From the NCBI GenBank assembly GCA_002337085.1, contig DDFH01000006.1, forward strand, positions 91,098 through 155,097: a stretch of DNA of 64,000 bases. Reading direction: 5' to 3'. Within the stretch, counting starts at the first letter, position 1; every line of letters starts with the position of its first letter. Both the position numbers and the translations under genes were made by a program. The notes beneath the pieces are model-generated. The model worked only from the letters and a program-made list of their open reading frames with translations. It was not told the DNA's origin and searched no databases. Positions 17,580-26,873 of this stretch are shown one piece after another. Source of the DNA: Hyphomonadaceae bacterium UBA1933. Its GTDB lineage: Bacteria > Pseudomonadota > Alphaproteobacteria > Caulobacterales > Aquidulcibacteraceae.

Positions 17580-18993
17580 GTTCGACATATTCTTCGATAC
17601 CGTGGGACGATCCTTCACGACCTAGACCAGATTGTTTAATACCGCCAAATGGTGCTAGCTCATTAGAAGCAAGGCCAGAGTTAACCGCAACAATCCCCGC
17701 CTCTATCGCCTCGGCAACACGGAAAACCCGTCCCAAATCGCGGGCATAGAAATATGATGACAAACCAAATGGTGTATCATTCACCATTTTTAAAACCTCT
17801 TCTTCGGTACTAAATTTAAATACTGGTGCGAGTGGTCCAAATGTCTCCTCCTGCGCGCAAAGCATTTCGGTTGTGACACCAGTTAATAGTGTGGGTTCAA
17901 AGAATGTGCCACCAAGTGCATGGGGTTTACCGCCCAATTCCAACTTTGCGCCTTTGGCAAGTGCATCGGAAATATGTGATTGCACTTTTTTAACCGCCTT
18001 TTCATCAATCAAAGGCCCTTGGGTAACGCCATCATCGGTTCCAACACCAACTTTTAATGCCGCAATTTTACCACGTAAAATACCAACAAATTTATCATAA
18101 ACACTATCTTGCACAAAAACCCGATTGGCGCAGACACATGTTTGCCCGGTATTACGGAATTTTGATGCCATTAAACCTTCGGCTGCCGCCTCTAAATCTG
18201 CGTCATCAAATACGATGAATGCGGCATTGCCACCAAGTTCAAGCGCAAGCTTTTTAACCGTATCGGCGCATTGCTTCATCAGTATTTTCCCAACCGCAGT
18301 TGAGCCAGTAAACGAAAGTCCGCGCACAATTTCACTATCGCACCAAACTTTACCAATTTCCGACGCATTGCCATTTACTATATTCAAAACCCCTTTTGGA
18401 AGACCTGCGCGAAGCGCCAATTCACCAAGTGCAAAGGCGGTTAAAGGGGTTTCGGATGCCGGCTTGCAAACAACTGTGCAGCCCGCCGCCAGTGCCGGTG
18501 CAACTTTGCGCGTTATCATTGCCGCAGGAAAGTTCCAAGGTGTGATTGCCGCAACAACACCAAGCGGCTGGCGTAAAACTAAAATACGTGCGTCCGATTT
18601 TGGCGAAGGTATGGTTTCACCATAAATACGCTTTGCCTCTTCGGCAAAAAATTCAACAAAACTTGCGGCATAAAGGATTTCACCCTTGGCCTCTGCCAAT
18701 GGTTTTCCTTGTTCGGTGGTCAAAATAAGTGCCAAATCGTCAAAATTGGCAATCATTAAATCATACCAATTTCTAAGGATTATTGCACGCTCTTTTGCGG
18801 TTTTTGCGCCCCACGCTTTTAATGCGGTATTGGCGGCATTAACCGCATCTTGTGCGGCATCTACACCATCAAATGCCACATCGGCAATCTTATCACCCGT
18901 ACCAGGATTGATTACAATACCACCAATTTTGCCGCGCCACTCGCCATTAATAAGGTTTTGGGTTTTAAAAAGGCTATTATCTTTTAAATTCAT
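17548..18993 (-). CDS. gabD: NAD(P)-dependent succinate-semialdehyde dehydrogenase family protein
   Basis: An aldehyde dehydrogenase of 481 residues with PWNFPAAMITRKVAPALAAG, the catalytic Glu region LALELGGNAAFIVF and the catalytic Cys in NTGQTCVCANR. The GGIKQSGLGREGSSHGIEEY ending is typical of GabD. In this island it probably oxidises succinate semialdehyde, the end of the GABA branch of putrescine breakdown, or gamma-glutamyl-aminobutyraldehyde (PuuC role); sequence alone does not separate the two. It follows puuB by 10 bases on the same strand. Its 3' end overlaps the convergent membrane hydroxylase gene by 32 bases. Confidence 0.88.
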   Translation of the reverse strand: MNLKDNSLFKTQNLINGEWRGKIGGIVINPGTGDKIADVAFDGVDAAQDAVNAANTALKAWGAKTAKERAIILRNWYDLMIANFDDLALILTTEQGKPLAEAKGEILYAASFVEFFAEEAKRIYGETIPSPKSDARILVLRQPLGVVAAITPWNFPAAMITRKVAPALAAGCTVVCKPASETPLTAFALGELALRAGLPKGVLNIVNGNASEIGKVWCDSEIVRGLSFTGSTAVGKILMKQCADTVKKLALELGGNAAFIVFDDADLEAAAEGLMASKFRNTGQTCVCANRVFVQDSVYDKFVGILRGKIAALKVGVGTDDGVTQGPLIDEKAVKKVQSHISDALAKGAKLELGGKPHALGGTFFEPTLLTGVTTEMLCAQEETFGPLAPVFKFSTEEEVLKMVNDTPFGLSSYFYARDLGRVFRVAEAIEAGIVAVNSGLASNELAPFGGIKQSGLGREGSSHGIEEYVELKYIYLGLGS

Positions 18994-19003
18994 CTTTTTG
19001 CCC

Positions 19004-20290
19004 TTATGGTAATTTATCTAGCACAGAATAATATGAAAGTGCCGCCGTTAAAAGTGGGAAGCGTAAAAGCCGACCACCTGGAAAATCAGGAATTTTCAAA
19101 GCACTTAGTGAATTGAAATATTTATCATCGCCCAATAATGCCATCCCTAAAATACGCCCGAAAAATGGTGCAAGCAATACACCTTGCCCCGAATATCCGG
19201 CACTAATAAAGGTGTTTTTCCCAATTTTATTAACAAAAGGAAGCCGTGTTGGGGTTATGCCAACACGTCCACCCCATGCAAAGTCAATTTTTGTTTCAGC
19301 AAGTTGAGGATAGATTTTAACAAGATTATTGCGCACAAAACCCGCAATATCTTTTGGCATGGCATCGGAATATTTTTCACCACCACCGAAAAGCAGACGA
19401 TTATCAAAAGTTTTGTGGAAATAATTAACGACAAAACGTGTATCCATTCCGCCCGAAGCATTTGGTAAAATGTCATCGCCCAGCGGTTCGGTGGCAATAA
19501 CAAAATTGCCAATTGGCATAATTTTGGCGTCAGTTTTTTTATTGATCCCCTCAATATAGCCATCGCCACATAAAAGGATTTTATCGGCTTTTATTTGGCC
19601 ATTTGTGGTTTTAATAATATCGCCATCAACACTTAAAACCCGTGTATTTTCATAGATTTTTGCGCCATTTTTTATTGCCGCAGATGCAATGCCATATAGT
19701 AATTTTAAAGGGTGAATTTTCCCTGCACCATTATCTTTTATGCCGCCATAATAAACATCGCTTCCCAAAGCCTTGGCGCATTCGTCCTTATCCAATATTT
19801 CAAATTTATTGTAATTATATTGTGCCACCATAAATTCGGCATCTTCTTTTAGCCATTCAAGCAATGTCGGGCGGTGGGCAGCAAAAACCAAGCCACTTTT
19901 ATAATCAGCATCAATTTCATATTTTGCCATAAGAGAATGAAGGCTTTTCTTTGCTGCTTCGGCAATATTCCATAAATCGTGCGCTGCTGTTACACCAATT
20001 TTTTCTTCAAACCATTTTTGATCATGACGATAACCACTGCAAACCAAACCACCATTGCGACCCGATGCACCATAACCAATTTCATTGGCCTCTAATAAAC
20101 AGACATTTACACCACTTTCGGCCAAGGCAAGCGCCGCCCCAAGCCCCGTCAAACCACCGCCAATAATAGCAACTGAAAAATCAGCATTATAACCCAATTC
20201 TTGCACAGCAAATGGGCGTTTGGCACTATTATGATAATAAGTCCTAGGTGATTTCAAAGTTTTTTCAGATAGATTATTTTGTAATACCAT
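19004..20290 (-). CDS. puuB: FAD-dependent oxidoreductase, gamma-glutamylputrescine oxidase-like
   Basis: A DAO-family flavoprotein of 428 residues. The N-terminal segment TYYHNSAKRPFAVQELG precedes the dinucleotide site VAIIGGGLTGLGAALALAESG and an ASGRNGG motif, as in PuuB/OrdL proteins. In the Puu pathway this enzyme oxidises gamma-glutamylputrescine to the aldehyde, releasing ammonia and peroxide. The assignment is supported by adjacent GS-like ligases and polyamine transporter genes. It is the first gene of a minus-strand pair with gabD and is divergent to the GntR gene. A GTTATAAC palindrome lies between them. Confidence 0.85.
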   Translation of the reverse strand: MVLQNNLSEKTLKSPRTYYHNSAKRPFAVQELGYNADFSVAIIGGGLTGLGAALALAESGVNVCLLEANEIGYGASGRNGGLVCSGYRHDQKWFEEKIGVTAAHDLWNIAEAAKKSLHSLMAKYEIDADYKSGLVFAAHRPTLLEWLKEDAEFMVAQYNYNKFEILDKDECAKALGSDVYYGGIKDNGAGKIHPLKLLYGIASAAIKNGAKIYENTRVLSVDGDIIKTTNGQIKADKILLCGDGYIEGINKKTDAKIMPIGNFVIATEPLGDDILPNASGGMDTRFVVNYFHKTFDNRLLFGGGEKYSDAMPKDIAGFVRNNLVKIYPQLAETKIDFAWGGRVGITPTRLPFVNKIGKNTFISAGYSGQGVLLAPFFGRILGMALLGDDKYFNSLSALKIPDFPGGRLLRFPLLTAALSYYSVLDKLP

Positions 20291-20345
20291 TTTTGCTATT
20301 GTAAGGTTGAATATTCTGTTTCATAAATAAATATGTAATATAAAA

Positions 20346-20360
20346 TTCGTTATAACAATC
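20346..20360. promoter_or_regulatory. GntR operator candidate 1 (core GTTATAAC at 20349-20356)
   Basis: TTCGTTATAACAATC lies in the divergent promoter region of the puuB-gabD pair and the GntR gene. It shares TTxGTTATAACAA with the perfect palindrome at 21131-21156. This would let the regulator control both puuB and its own gene. Confidence 0.6.
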
Positions 20361-20432
20361 ATTTATTTCCGCAAAGATGTCAATGATTGTTCTTTATGAT
20401 TTATTTAAAAGACGCAATTACGGAAATAATTA

Positions 20433-21095
20433 ATGACGGAAATAATTGAAGACGTTGAAAATAAACCTCCGCTGCATGAAGCAATATATAAAAAGCTACG
20501 TTTATTGCTTGAAACCGGCGCACTTGCCCCAGGTCAGGCATTGTCATTACGTAATTTGGCACATTCGTTTGAAGGATCTGTAACGCCAGTGCGGGATGCG
20601 GTTTGGCGCCTTGCCGCAGAGGGGGCATTATATATTGGCCCAACCCGTCGCATTTCTGTCCCTACCTTGAGCAGGAATCAGGTGCGGGAATTAATGCGGG
20701 TTCGTGCCTTATTAGAGCCAGAAGCAGCGATTCTTGCGCTTGATAACATAACACCAGAAATTATCTCCCAAATGCGTGCCTATGATGCCGAACTTAATAA
20801 AGCGGCAATGGAAGGTAATGTTGGGGAATATATGGCTAATAACCATGCCTTTCACTTTGCGCTTTATTCGGCATCAAATTCAGATGTTTTGCTTCCCCTG
20901 ATTGAAAGTATATGGGTACGATTTGGCCCGTATATGCGCCATGCCTATCCCGATGTTGCGGGAATGGAAGGTGTTGAAGATCACCATGCACAGGCATTAG
21001 AAGCGTTGGAAAAGCGCGATGCAATCGCCCTTAAACGCGCTATAAAGTCTGATATTGGTGATGGTGAACAATTTTTGCTGCATGAGATGGAATAA
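20433..21095 (+). CDS. GntR-family transcriptional regulator (FCD type)
   Basis: A 220-residue DNA-binding protein. The N-terminal winged helix (about 12-75) reads IYKKLRLLLETGALAPGQAL...VTPVRDAVWRL, and the rest is an all-helical FCD ligand domain with metal-binding-type histidines (NHAFHFALY, EDHHAQALEAL). It probably represses the polyamine island, with a polyamine or a glutamylated intermediate as inducer (inference). It sits between divergent catabolic units, and matching palindromes occur at 20346, 21131, 26587 and 26834. The ribosome site is weak (ACGGAAA). Confidence 0.88.
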   Translation: MTEIIEDVENKPPLHEAIYKKLRLLLETGALAPGQALSLRNLAHSFEGSVTPVRDAVWRLAAEGALYIGPTRRISVPTLSRNQVRELMRVRALLEPEAAILALDNITPEIISQMRAYDAELNKAAMEGNVGEYMANNHAFHFALYSASNSDVLLPLIESIWVRFGPYMRHAYPDVAGMEGVEDHHAQALEALEKRDAIALKRAIKSDIGDGEQFLLHEME

Positions 21096-21130
21096 ATTCC
21101 GTCCCCACTTGACAGTGGAAGAATTAACGC

Positions 21131-21156
21131 TTTATATTTGTTATAACAAATATAAA
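21131..21156. promoter_or_regulatory. GntR operator candidate 2: perfect 26-base palindrome
   Basis: A perfect palindrome centred on GTTATAAC (21140-21147), with inner TTGTTATAACAA at 21138-21149 and outer arms TTTATAT/ATATAAA. It ends 17 bases before the GTG start of the aminotransferase gene, so a bound regulator would block transcription of the downstream operon. Confidence 0.75.
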
Positions 21157-21173
21157 GAGCATCAGGGTGTTTT

Positions 21174-22589
21174 GTGAGTGGAATTAGCGATAGTATTACC
21201 GAATCTAATAAGCCCTTGGTTAAAAGGGTAAATCGCGACTTATTGAAAAACTTTGTTGCTTCGGCACGTGCGGATTATATTGCTGCCCGCCCTAAATGCT
21301 TTGCCGCGCATGAAATAACTGGCAAGTCAGGAAATGCAACTGGATTTTTAGGTGGTGTGCCACAGCATTGGATGCTTGATTGGTCCACCCCATTCCCGCT
21401 TCAGATAAAATCGGCCAAGGGTTGCAAAGTTATTGATATTGATGGCAATGAATTGATTGATTTATGCCTTGGTGATACTGGTGCGATGTTTGGGCATTCA
21501 CCAGAAATTATTGCAAGTGCATTAAAAGATGCCGCCGAAAACGGCCTTACCACAATGCTCCCAAGTCAATATTGCGCCGAAGTTGGGCAAAAACTGGTGG
21601 AGATTTTCGGTCTTCCATATTGGCAACTTGCACTTTCGGCATCGGATGCAAATCGGTTTGCATTACGTGTTGCGCGCCTTGCCACCGGTCGTCAAAAAAT
21701 ACTTGTTTTTGATGGCTGCTATCATGGTGCGGTTGATGAAACCACTGTTTATCTTGATGGGCGTGGTAAAGCCAGTGCCAAACCATCATTGTGGGGATCG
21801 GCATTTGACCCAGCGATAAACACCTATTGTGTGCCATTTAATGATAAAGAAGAAATTTGTGCAACATTAATGGGCGAAGATGTTGCCTGCGTTATTATGG
21901 AACCCGCACTTACCAATTGCGGTATTGTGCCACCAACGCCAGGTTTTTTGGAATTTGTGGTGGAAGCCGCGCATAAATATGGAACCTATGTCTTATTTGA
22001 TGAGACACATACATTATCAAGCGGTTATGGTGGCTATTGCCGCATTAATAATCTTGTCCCCGATTTATTCGTTGCCGGAAAAGCGGTGGCGGGCGGTGTT
22101 CCCACCGCAATTTGGGGCATGAGTGAAGAAGTAAAACAACGCCTTGACGATGCGCGCGCGGTTCTGCCGGTTGGTCATTCTGGTATTGGTACGACATTGG
22201 GCGGATCATTGTTACAATTGTCTGCGCTTTATGGCTCATTAAACCAGCTTGTAACCCCCGAAACCTATGACAAAATGCTGGCCACGGCGCAAATACTTGA
22301 AGACGAACTAAACAAAATAATTTCCGAATTTTCGCTCGACTGGTCGGTTATCCGCATTGGTGCGCGAATGGAAATTATATTTTCAAAAACAATCCCGCAA
22401 AATGCCGAAGAGATGCGGGCAACTTTCGACCACGAACTTGAGGAGGCGTTGCACCTTGGGTTATTAAATCTCGGCTTTTTGGTTACGCCATTTCACAATA
22501 TGCTTTTGGCTGGACCAGATTTAACCAAAGAAAACATTTTGCATTATGCCCAATCTGTGCGACATATAATCGGGCAAATTTGCGACTAA
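21174..22589 (+). CDS. Class III aminotransferase, polyamine-linked
   Basis: A PLP enzyme of 471 residues in the class III fold (glutamate-1-semialdehyde aminomutase / omega-aminotransferase group). Features are DLCLGDTGAMFGHSPE, FDGCYHGAVDET, the PLP-ring Asp in LFDETHTL and the Schiff-base Lys303 in VAGKAVAGG. The start is GTG with AGGGTG four bases upstream. It begins the operon with two GS-like ligases. A role as transaminase for GABA, putrescine or a related amine is inferred from context; the true substrate is not visible. Confidence 0.82.
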   Translation: MSGISDSITESNKPLVKRVNRDLLKNFVASARADYIAARPKCFAAHEITGKSGNATGFLGGVPQHWMLDWSTPFPLQIKSAKGCKVIDIDGNELIDLCLGDTGAMFGHSPEIIASALKDAAENGLTTMLPSQYCAEVGQKLVEIFGLPYWQLALSASDANRFALRVARLATGRQKILVFDGCYHGAVDETTVYLDGRGKASAKPSLWGSAFDPAINTYCVPFNDKEEICATLMGEDVACVIMEPALTNCGIVPPTPGFLEFVVEAAHKYGTYVLFDETHTLSSGYGGYCRINNLVPDLFVAGKAVAGGVPTAIWGMSEEVKQRLDDARAVLPVGHSGIGTTLGGSLLQLSALYGSLNQLVTPETYDKMLATAQILEDELNKIISEFSLDWSVIRIGARMEIIFSKTIPQNAEEMRATFDHELEEALHLGLLNLGFLVTPFHNMLLAGPDLTKENILHYAQSVRHIIGQICD

Positions 22590-22599
22590 CAGGGATATC

Positions 22600-23970
22600 A
22601 TGACTGAATATCAGGACGACCATAAAATCCTAGAAAGCTTCATCCGCGAAAAGGGTGTAAGTGAAATTGAACTAATTTTGCCCGACATGAACGGAATTGT
22701 GCGCGGCAAGGTTGTTCCTGCATCACGCTTTTTGCACGGGGTTTCACGCCGAACATTGCGCATTGCCTCATCAATTTTGACCGTTACCATGACAGGCGAC
22801 TATCCAACCTTGCCAAATGGTGAAGATGAATCTGTGCAAGATCCTGATTGTGTTTTGCAACCCGACCCATCATCAATTCGTGTTGCCCCAGGTTATTCAA
22901 CCCCCACCGCCTTTGTTATGACGGATGCACTAAAGAATGATGGCACACCAATTGATATTGCACCCCGTCAGGTTTTGCGGCGTGTGCTTGCACTTTATGA
23001 GGCAAAAGGTTGGGAGCCTATTGTTGCCCCTGAACTTGAGTTCTTTTTGACCGCCCGTAATATTGACCCCGATTTACCACTTGAAACCCCAATTGGGCGT
23101 TCGGGGCGCGCCGAAACAGTTTCACAACCATATGGACTAGAAGCAATTAACGAATATGAAGACTTGATTGAACAAGTTTACGAATATTGCGAAATTGCTG
23201 ATATCGACATCGATACAATGATTCACGAGGCGGGTGCAGCACAGCTTGAGGTGAACTTTAATCATGGCGGTTCAATGATGCTTGCCGACCAAGTGTTGAT
23301 GTTCAAACGTATTTTCCGCCAAGTGGCAATGCAAAATGGGGTTTATGGAACCTTCATGGCAAAGCCAATGGATAATCAACCCGGATCGGCAATGCATATT
23401 CACCAATCGCTTGTGGATATGAAAAGCGGTAAAAATCTGTTTGCTCTTGAAAATGGCGAAGATTCACCGATTTTCCGCTCATTTATTGCAGGTTTGCAAA
23501 GATTTTTACCTGAATGCGCGCCGCTTTTTGCACCCAATGTCAACAGCTTTAGACGAATGCGTCCGCAATATGATGCACCAATTAACGTGCAATGGGGGCG
23601 TGATAACCGTTCTTGCGGTTTACGCGTACCATTATCAGATGGTCAGAATCGCCGCGTTGAAAACCGCCTTCCGGGTGCGGATTGCAATCCATATTTGGCA
23701 ATTGCGGCATCGCTTGCATGTGGCTGGGTGGGAATTGAAATGGGTCTTGAACCCACCGCGCCATTACAAGGTTCGGCATATAAATTACCGCGCTCTTTAC
23801 CGCGCACCCTTGATGAGGCCTTGGACAGGTTTGCAATATGCGGCCCAGTTCGCGAAGTCTTGGGTGAGGATTTTTGCAAAACATTCTTTGCTGTTAAAGA
23901 GATGGAATTAGATCATTTTGAAGGTGTGGTTTCGGCATGGGAACGTGAACACCTGTTATTAAAAGTGTAG
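22600..23970 (+). CDS. puuA: Glutamine synthetase family ligase 1, gamma-glutamylputrescine synthetase-like
   Basis: An ATP-dependent amide ligase of 456 residues in the GS fold. An N-terminal beta-grasp region (LILPDMNGIVRGKVVP) is followed by the catalytic barrel with PELEFFL, GSAMHIHQSL (metal/ATP site), NSFRRMRPQYDAPINVQWG and RLPGADCNPYLAIAAS. It resembles PuuA, which joins glutamate to putrescine as the first step of the Puu pathway. It starts 10 bases after the aminotransferase and ends 11 bases before a second GS-like gene. Confidence 0.88.
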   Translation: MTEYQDDHKILESFIREKGVSEIELILPDMNGIVRGKVVPASRFLHGVSRRTLRIASSILTVTMTGDYPTLPNGEDESVQDPDCVLQPDPSSIRVAPGYSTPTAFVMTDALKNDGTPIDIAPRQVLRRVLALYEAKGWEPIVAPELEFFLTARNIDPDLPLETPIGRSGRAETVSQPYGLEAINEYEDLIEQVYEYCEIADIDIDTMIHEAGAAQLEVNFNHGGSMMLADQVLMFKRIFRQVAMQNGVYGTFMAKPMDNQPGSAMHIHQSLVDMKSGKNLFALENGEDSPIFRSFIAGLQRFLPECAPLFAPNVNSFRRMRPQYDAPINVQWGRDNRSCGLRVPLSDGQNRRVENRLPGADCNPYLAIAASLACGWVGIEMGLEPTAPLQGSAYKLPRSLPRTLDEALDRFAICGPVREVLGEDFCKTFFAVKEMELDHFEGVVSAWEREHLLLKV

Positions 23971-23981
23971 GGGAAGATTGA

Positions 23982-25373
23982 TTGACTAAAGGTCACACAG
24001 CGCAAATCGCAAATTGGGCAGAGGCGGAAAGCTTCTTAAACGCCAATCCACAAATTAAATATATCGATATTATTTATTCACCCCTTACTGATGTTCCACG
24101 TGGCAAACGAATTCGCGCGCATGAGCTAAAATCGGTTTATAATCACGGTCGTTATTTACCGGGTTCAATTGCCGTGGTTGATACAATGGGGGCAGATTGT
24201 GAAGATACCGGACTTGTGTGGGAAGATGGCGATGCCGACCGCCTTGGAAAACCTGCAACCAATACAATTTTCAAGGCACCTTGGCTTGGGGATGATGTCG
24301 CACAATGTATTTTGTCGCTTTATGAACTTGACGGTAAACAAAATGACCTTGATCCACGCTATATCTTACAACACGTGATTGATTTATTTGCCGCCGAAGG
24401 TTTAACGCCCGATGTCGCCTGCGAATTTGAATTTTTTCTTTGCTCAAAGCGCGAATATGGCGAACGACCACGTATTGGAAAATCATCTGTAACCAACCAC
24501 ACACCAATTGGGCACGAGGTTTACGGCCTGCGTGAACTTGATGATTATATGGATTTTTTGCGCGATATTAATGATGCCGCAGAAGCACAAGGATTGCCGA
24601 TTGAGGCTGCAATTTCCGAATTTTCCCCTGGTCAGCTTGAAATCGGCCTTGAACACCGCGCAGATGCGCTGCGGGTTGCCGATGAAGCAATGATGTTTAA
24701 ACGCCTCGTAAAAGGGGTTGCGGTTAAACATGGCTTTGAAGCAACTTTTATGGCAAAACCTTTTGCCAATCTTGCTGGCAATGGACAGCATCTTCACGTT
24801 AGTCTTTTAAATGAAAAAGGCGAAAATGTTTTTGCGTCCGAAGATGTTACTGGTTCACCACTTGTAAAACATGCCATTGCGGGGATGCAGGCAATGATGC
24901 CGTCATCAATGGCGATATTTGCGCCCAATGCCAATTCATATCGCCGCTTTGTTGGCAATTCATATGCGCCGATTGCCTCAACATGGGGGGTTAATAACCG
25001 CACAGTTGGCCTAAGAATCACTGCGGGTGCACCCAATACCCGCCATATTGAACATCGAATTTCTGGTGCTGATGCCAGCCCCTATTTAGGTTTAGCAGCA
25101 ATGTTAGCAGGGGTTTATCACGGCATTAAAAACAAGCTTGAACCAAGTGAAATGGTGGTTGGTGATGGTTATTCGCAAATGGAAAAAGCACCAAACCAAC
25201 TGCCGCTAAACTGGTTCAGCGCGGTTGATAAATTTGAAACCTGCCCACTTGTGGGGCAATATCTGGGTCAAAGATTCCAGAAAATGTATTCAATTATCAA
25301 ACACACTGAACAAAATCGCTTCTTTAGCGCTATCTCTCTTGAAGATTATGACTGGTATTTTCGCAACGCCTGA
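23982..25373 (+). CDS. Glutamine synthetase family ligase 2, gamma-glutamylpolyamine synthetase-like
   Basis: A second, clearly different GS-fold ligase of 463 residues. It has CEFEFFL, GNGQHLHVSLLNEKGE, NSYRRFVGNSYAPIASTWG and RISGADASPYLGLAAM. The start is TTG, with GGGGAAGA upstream. Two ligases in tandem suggest different amine substrates, for example putrescine and a longer polyamine or ethanolamine-like amine; this is inference. It closes the enzyme part of the operon, 48 bases before the first binding-protein gene. Confidence 0.86.
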   Translation: MTKGHTAQIANWAEAESFLNANPQIKYIDIIYSPLTDVPRGKRIRAHELKSVYNHGRYLPGSIAVVDTMGADCEDTGLVWEDGDADRLGKPATNTIFKAPWLGDDVAQCILSLYELDGKQNDLDPRYILQHVIDLFAAEGLTPDVACEFEFFLCSKREYGERPRIGKSSVTNHTPIGHEVYGLRELDDYMDFLRDINDAAEAQGLPIEAAISEFSPGQLEIGLEHRADALRVADEAMMFKRLVKGVAVKHGFEATFMAKPFANLAGNGQHLHVSLLNEKGENVFASEDVTGSPLVKHAIAGMQAMMPSSMAIFAPNANSYRRFVGNSYAPIASTWGVNNRTVGLRITAGAPNTRHIEHRISGADASPYLGLAAMLAGVYHGIKNKLEPSEMVVGDGYSQMEKAPNQLPLNWFSAVDKFETCPLVGQYLGQRFQKMYSIIKHTEQNRFFSAISLEDYDWYFRNA

Positions 25374-25421
25374 TATAAAGGGCAAATAATTTTATTATTT
25401 TTGCGAATATGGGGTTATATC

Positions 25422-26576
25422 ATGAGCGAGATAAAACTTTCGGCACAAGAAGTTGAGCGGTTTTTAAATGGCAACGCGCGTTCTCGGCGTGCATTTATGG
25501 CAGCATTTGGTGCAACTGCGGCGGCATTTACGGTTTCTGCCTGTTCAAAAGGCGGTACAAAGAGTGGTGAGACCGCCAAAATTGTGATTCCAAATTCAGA
25601 AAAACAACCGCTTAAATTCTATAATTGGGATACTTATATCGGTGAAACCACGTTAGCGGATTTTAAAACCGCAGCCGATGTTCCTGTTGAGATGACGCTT
25701 TTTGCCAATAATGACGAATTATTTGCAAAATTCCGCGCGGGCAACCCTGGTTATGATGTTATTATGCCGTCAAATGAATATGTTACCCGTATGGCACAGG
25801 CAGGAATGTTAGAACCCTTGGATCATTCAAAAATTCCAAATCTTAAAAACCTTGCGCCACAATTCCTTGACCCTGAATATGACCGTGGCAGCAAATATTC
25901 CGCAACCTATACATGGCTTGTTGTTGGGGTTGGTTACCGTAAATCAGCAATGAAAAACGGGGTTGCACCAGATTCATGGAAAACCATCCTTGATTCTGAT
26001 GAATATAAGGGGCGAATTTCACTTCCGGGTGAATCGATGGATTTGTTCCGACTTACTTTTAAATACCTTGGCCATTCAGTAAATGATTATACGCCAGAGC
26101 TTATTAAACAAGCCGAGGAAATTCTTATCAAGCAAAAAGCCAATATTAAAAATTTCCATGACGACAATGGACAGGATTTACTTTTATCAAAAGAAGTTGA
26201 TTTGGTCGTTGAACTCAATGGTGACATTGCACAGGTTAAAAACGAAGATGATGATATTGATTTCATCGTTCCAAAAGAGGGTTCGCTTTTAAACACTGAT
26301 TGCATGTGCATTCCAAAAGGTGCACCAAGCCCGAACAATGCCCATGCCTTTATAAATTATATTCTTGATGCCAAAGTTGGGGCGGAAATTACCAAAACCA
26401 TTCTTTATCCAACCCCAAATGATGCCGCAAAAGCATTGATGGATGACGGCTATAAAAACAATAAAATCATCTTCCCGCCTGCGGATCAGATGAAGAATTG
26501 TGAATATGGTAAATATCTTGGTGATAAATATGCCCAAGATATTGAGGCGGCAATGAACCGCGTCCGTGCCAGCTAA
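25422..26576 (+). CDS. Polyamine ABC transporter substrate-binding lipoprotein 1 (PotD/PotF type)
   Basis: A periplasmic binding protein of 384 residues. An unusual hydrophilic N-terminal stretch of about 20 residues precedes a twin-arginine-like RSRRAFMAA segment and a lipobox ending in Cys (TVSAC), so it is likely a Tat-exported lipoprotein. The mature part has LKFYNWDTYIGETTLADF, typical of PotD/PotF, and NGDIAQV. The frame is open to 25401, but the ATG at 25422 has GGGG upstream. It is closely similar to the next gene, so the two arose by tandem duplication. Confidence 0.9.
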   Translation: MSEIKLSAQEVERFLNGNARSRRAFMAAFGATAAAFTVSACSKGGTKSGETAKIVIPNSEKQPLKFYNWDTYIGETTLADFKTAADVPVEMTLFANNDELFAKFRAGNPGYDVIMPSNEYVTRMAQAGMLEPLDHSKIPNLKNLAPQFLDPEYDRGSKYSATYTWLVVGVGYRKSAMKNGVAPDSWKTILDSDEYKGRISLPGESMDLFRLTFKYLGHSVNDYTPELIKQAEEILIKQKANIKNFHDDNGQDLLLSKEVDLVVELNGDIAQVKNEDDDIDFIVPKEGSLLNTDCMCIPKGAPSPNNAHAFINYILDAKVGAEITKTILYPTPNDAAKALMDDGYKNNKIIFPPADQMKNCEYGKYLGDKYAQDIEAAMNRVRAS

Positions 26577-26873
26577 TTAAGCAAAATTTGTTGTAACACT
26601 TATAATATATTTTGATACGCGGTGATTTTTTCCCGCGCAACAGTATCTTTATGCGTTAAATACTGCTGAAATCGAGTTTTTCATTTGACAAATTGCCAAT
26701 TTGCACAATGATTAAGCATAAAAGGTCAAAAGAACCTAAAATTTGCATGGAAACGTCAAACATTGCAAATAGAATCGTTTCTCCCCATCGATTCTAGTTA
26801 AAGTTTGTGATTGATATTTCATTACGCACAGAATTGTTATGACAATTTTTGAAGTATGAGTAAGGGTGAGACA
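26577..26873. other. Intergenic region between the two binding-protein genes
   Basis: No gene is seen. The region holds two GTTATAAC-like sites (26587-26601 and 26834-26845), a CAAATT-GCC-AATTTG palindrome at 26689-26703 that overlaps a TTGACA-like -35 box (26685-26690), and a CGCGG/CCGCG hairpin at 26618-26637. It looks like a separate promoter for the second binding protein and transporter genes. Confidence 0.5.
26834..26845. promoter_or_regulatory. GntR operator candidate 4 (TTGTTATGACAA)
   Basis: Eleven of twelve bases match TTGTTATAACAA. It is flanked as AATT...AATT (26832-26847), forming a near-palindrome 26 bases before the start of the second binding-protein gene. A weaker copy, TTTGTTGTAACACTT, is at 26587-26601. 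Confidence 0.55.
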
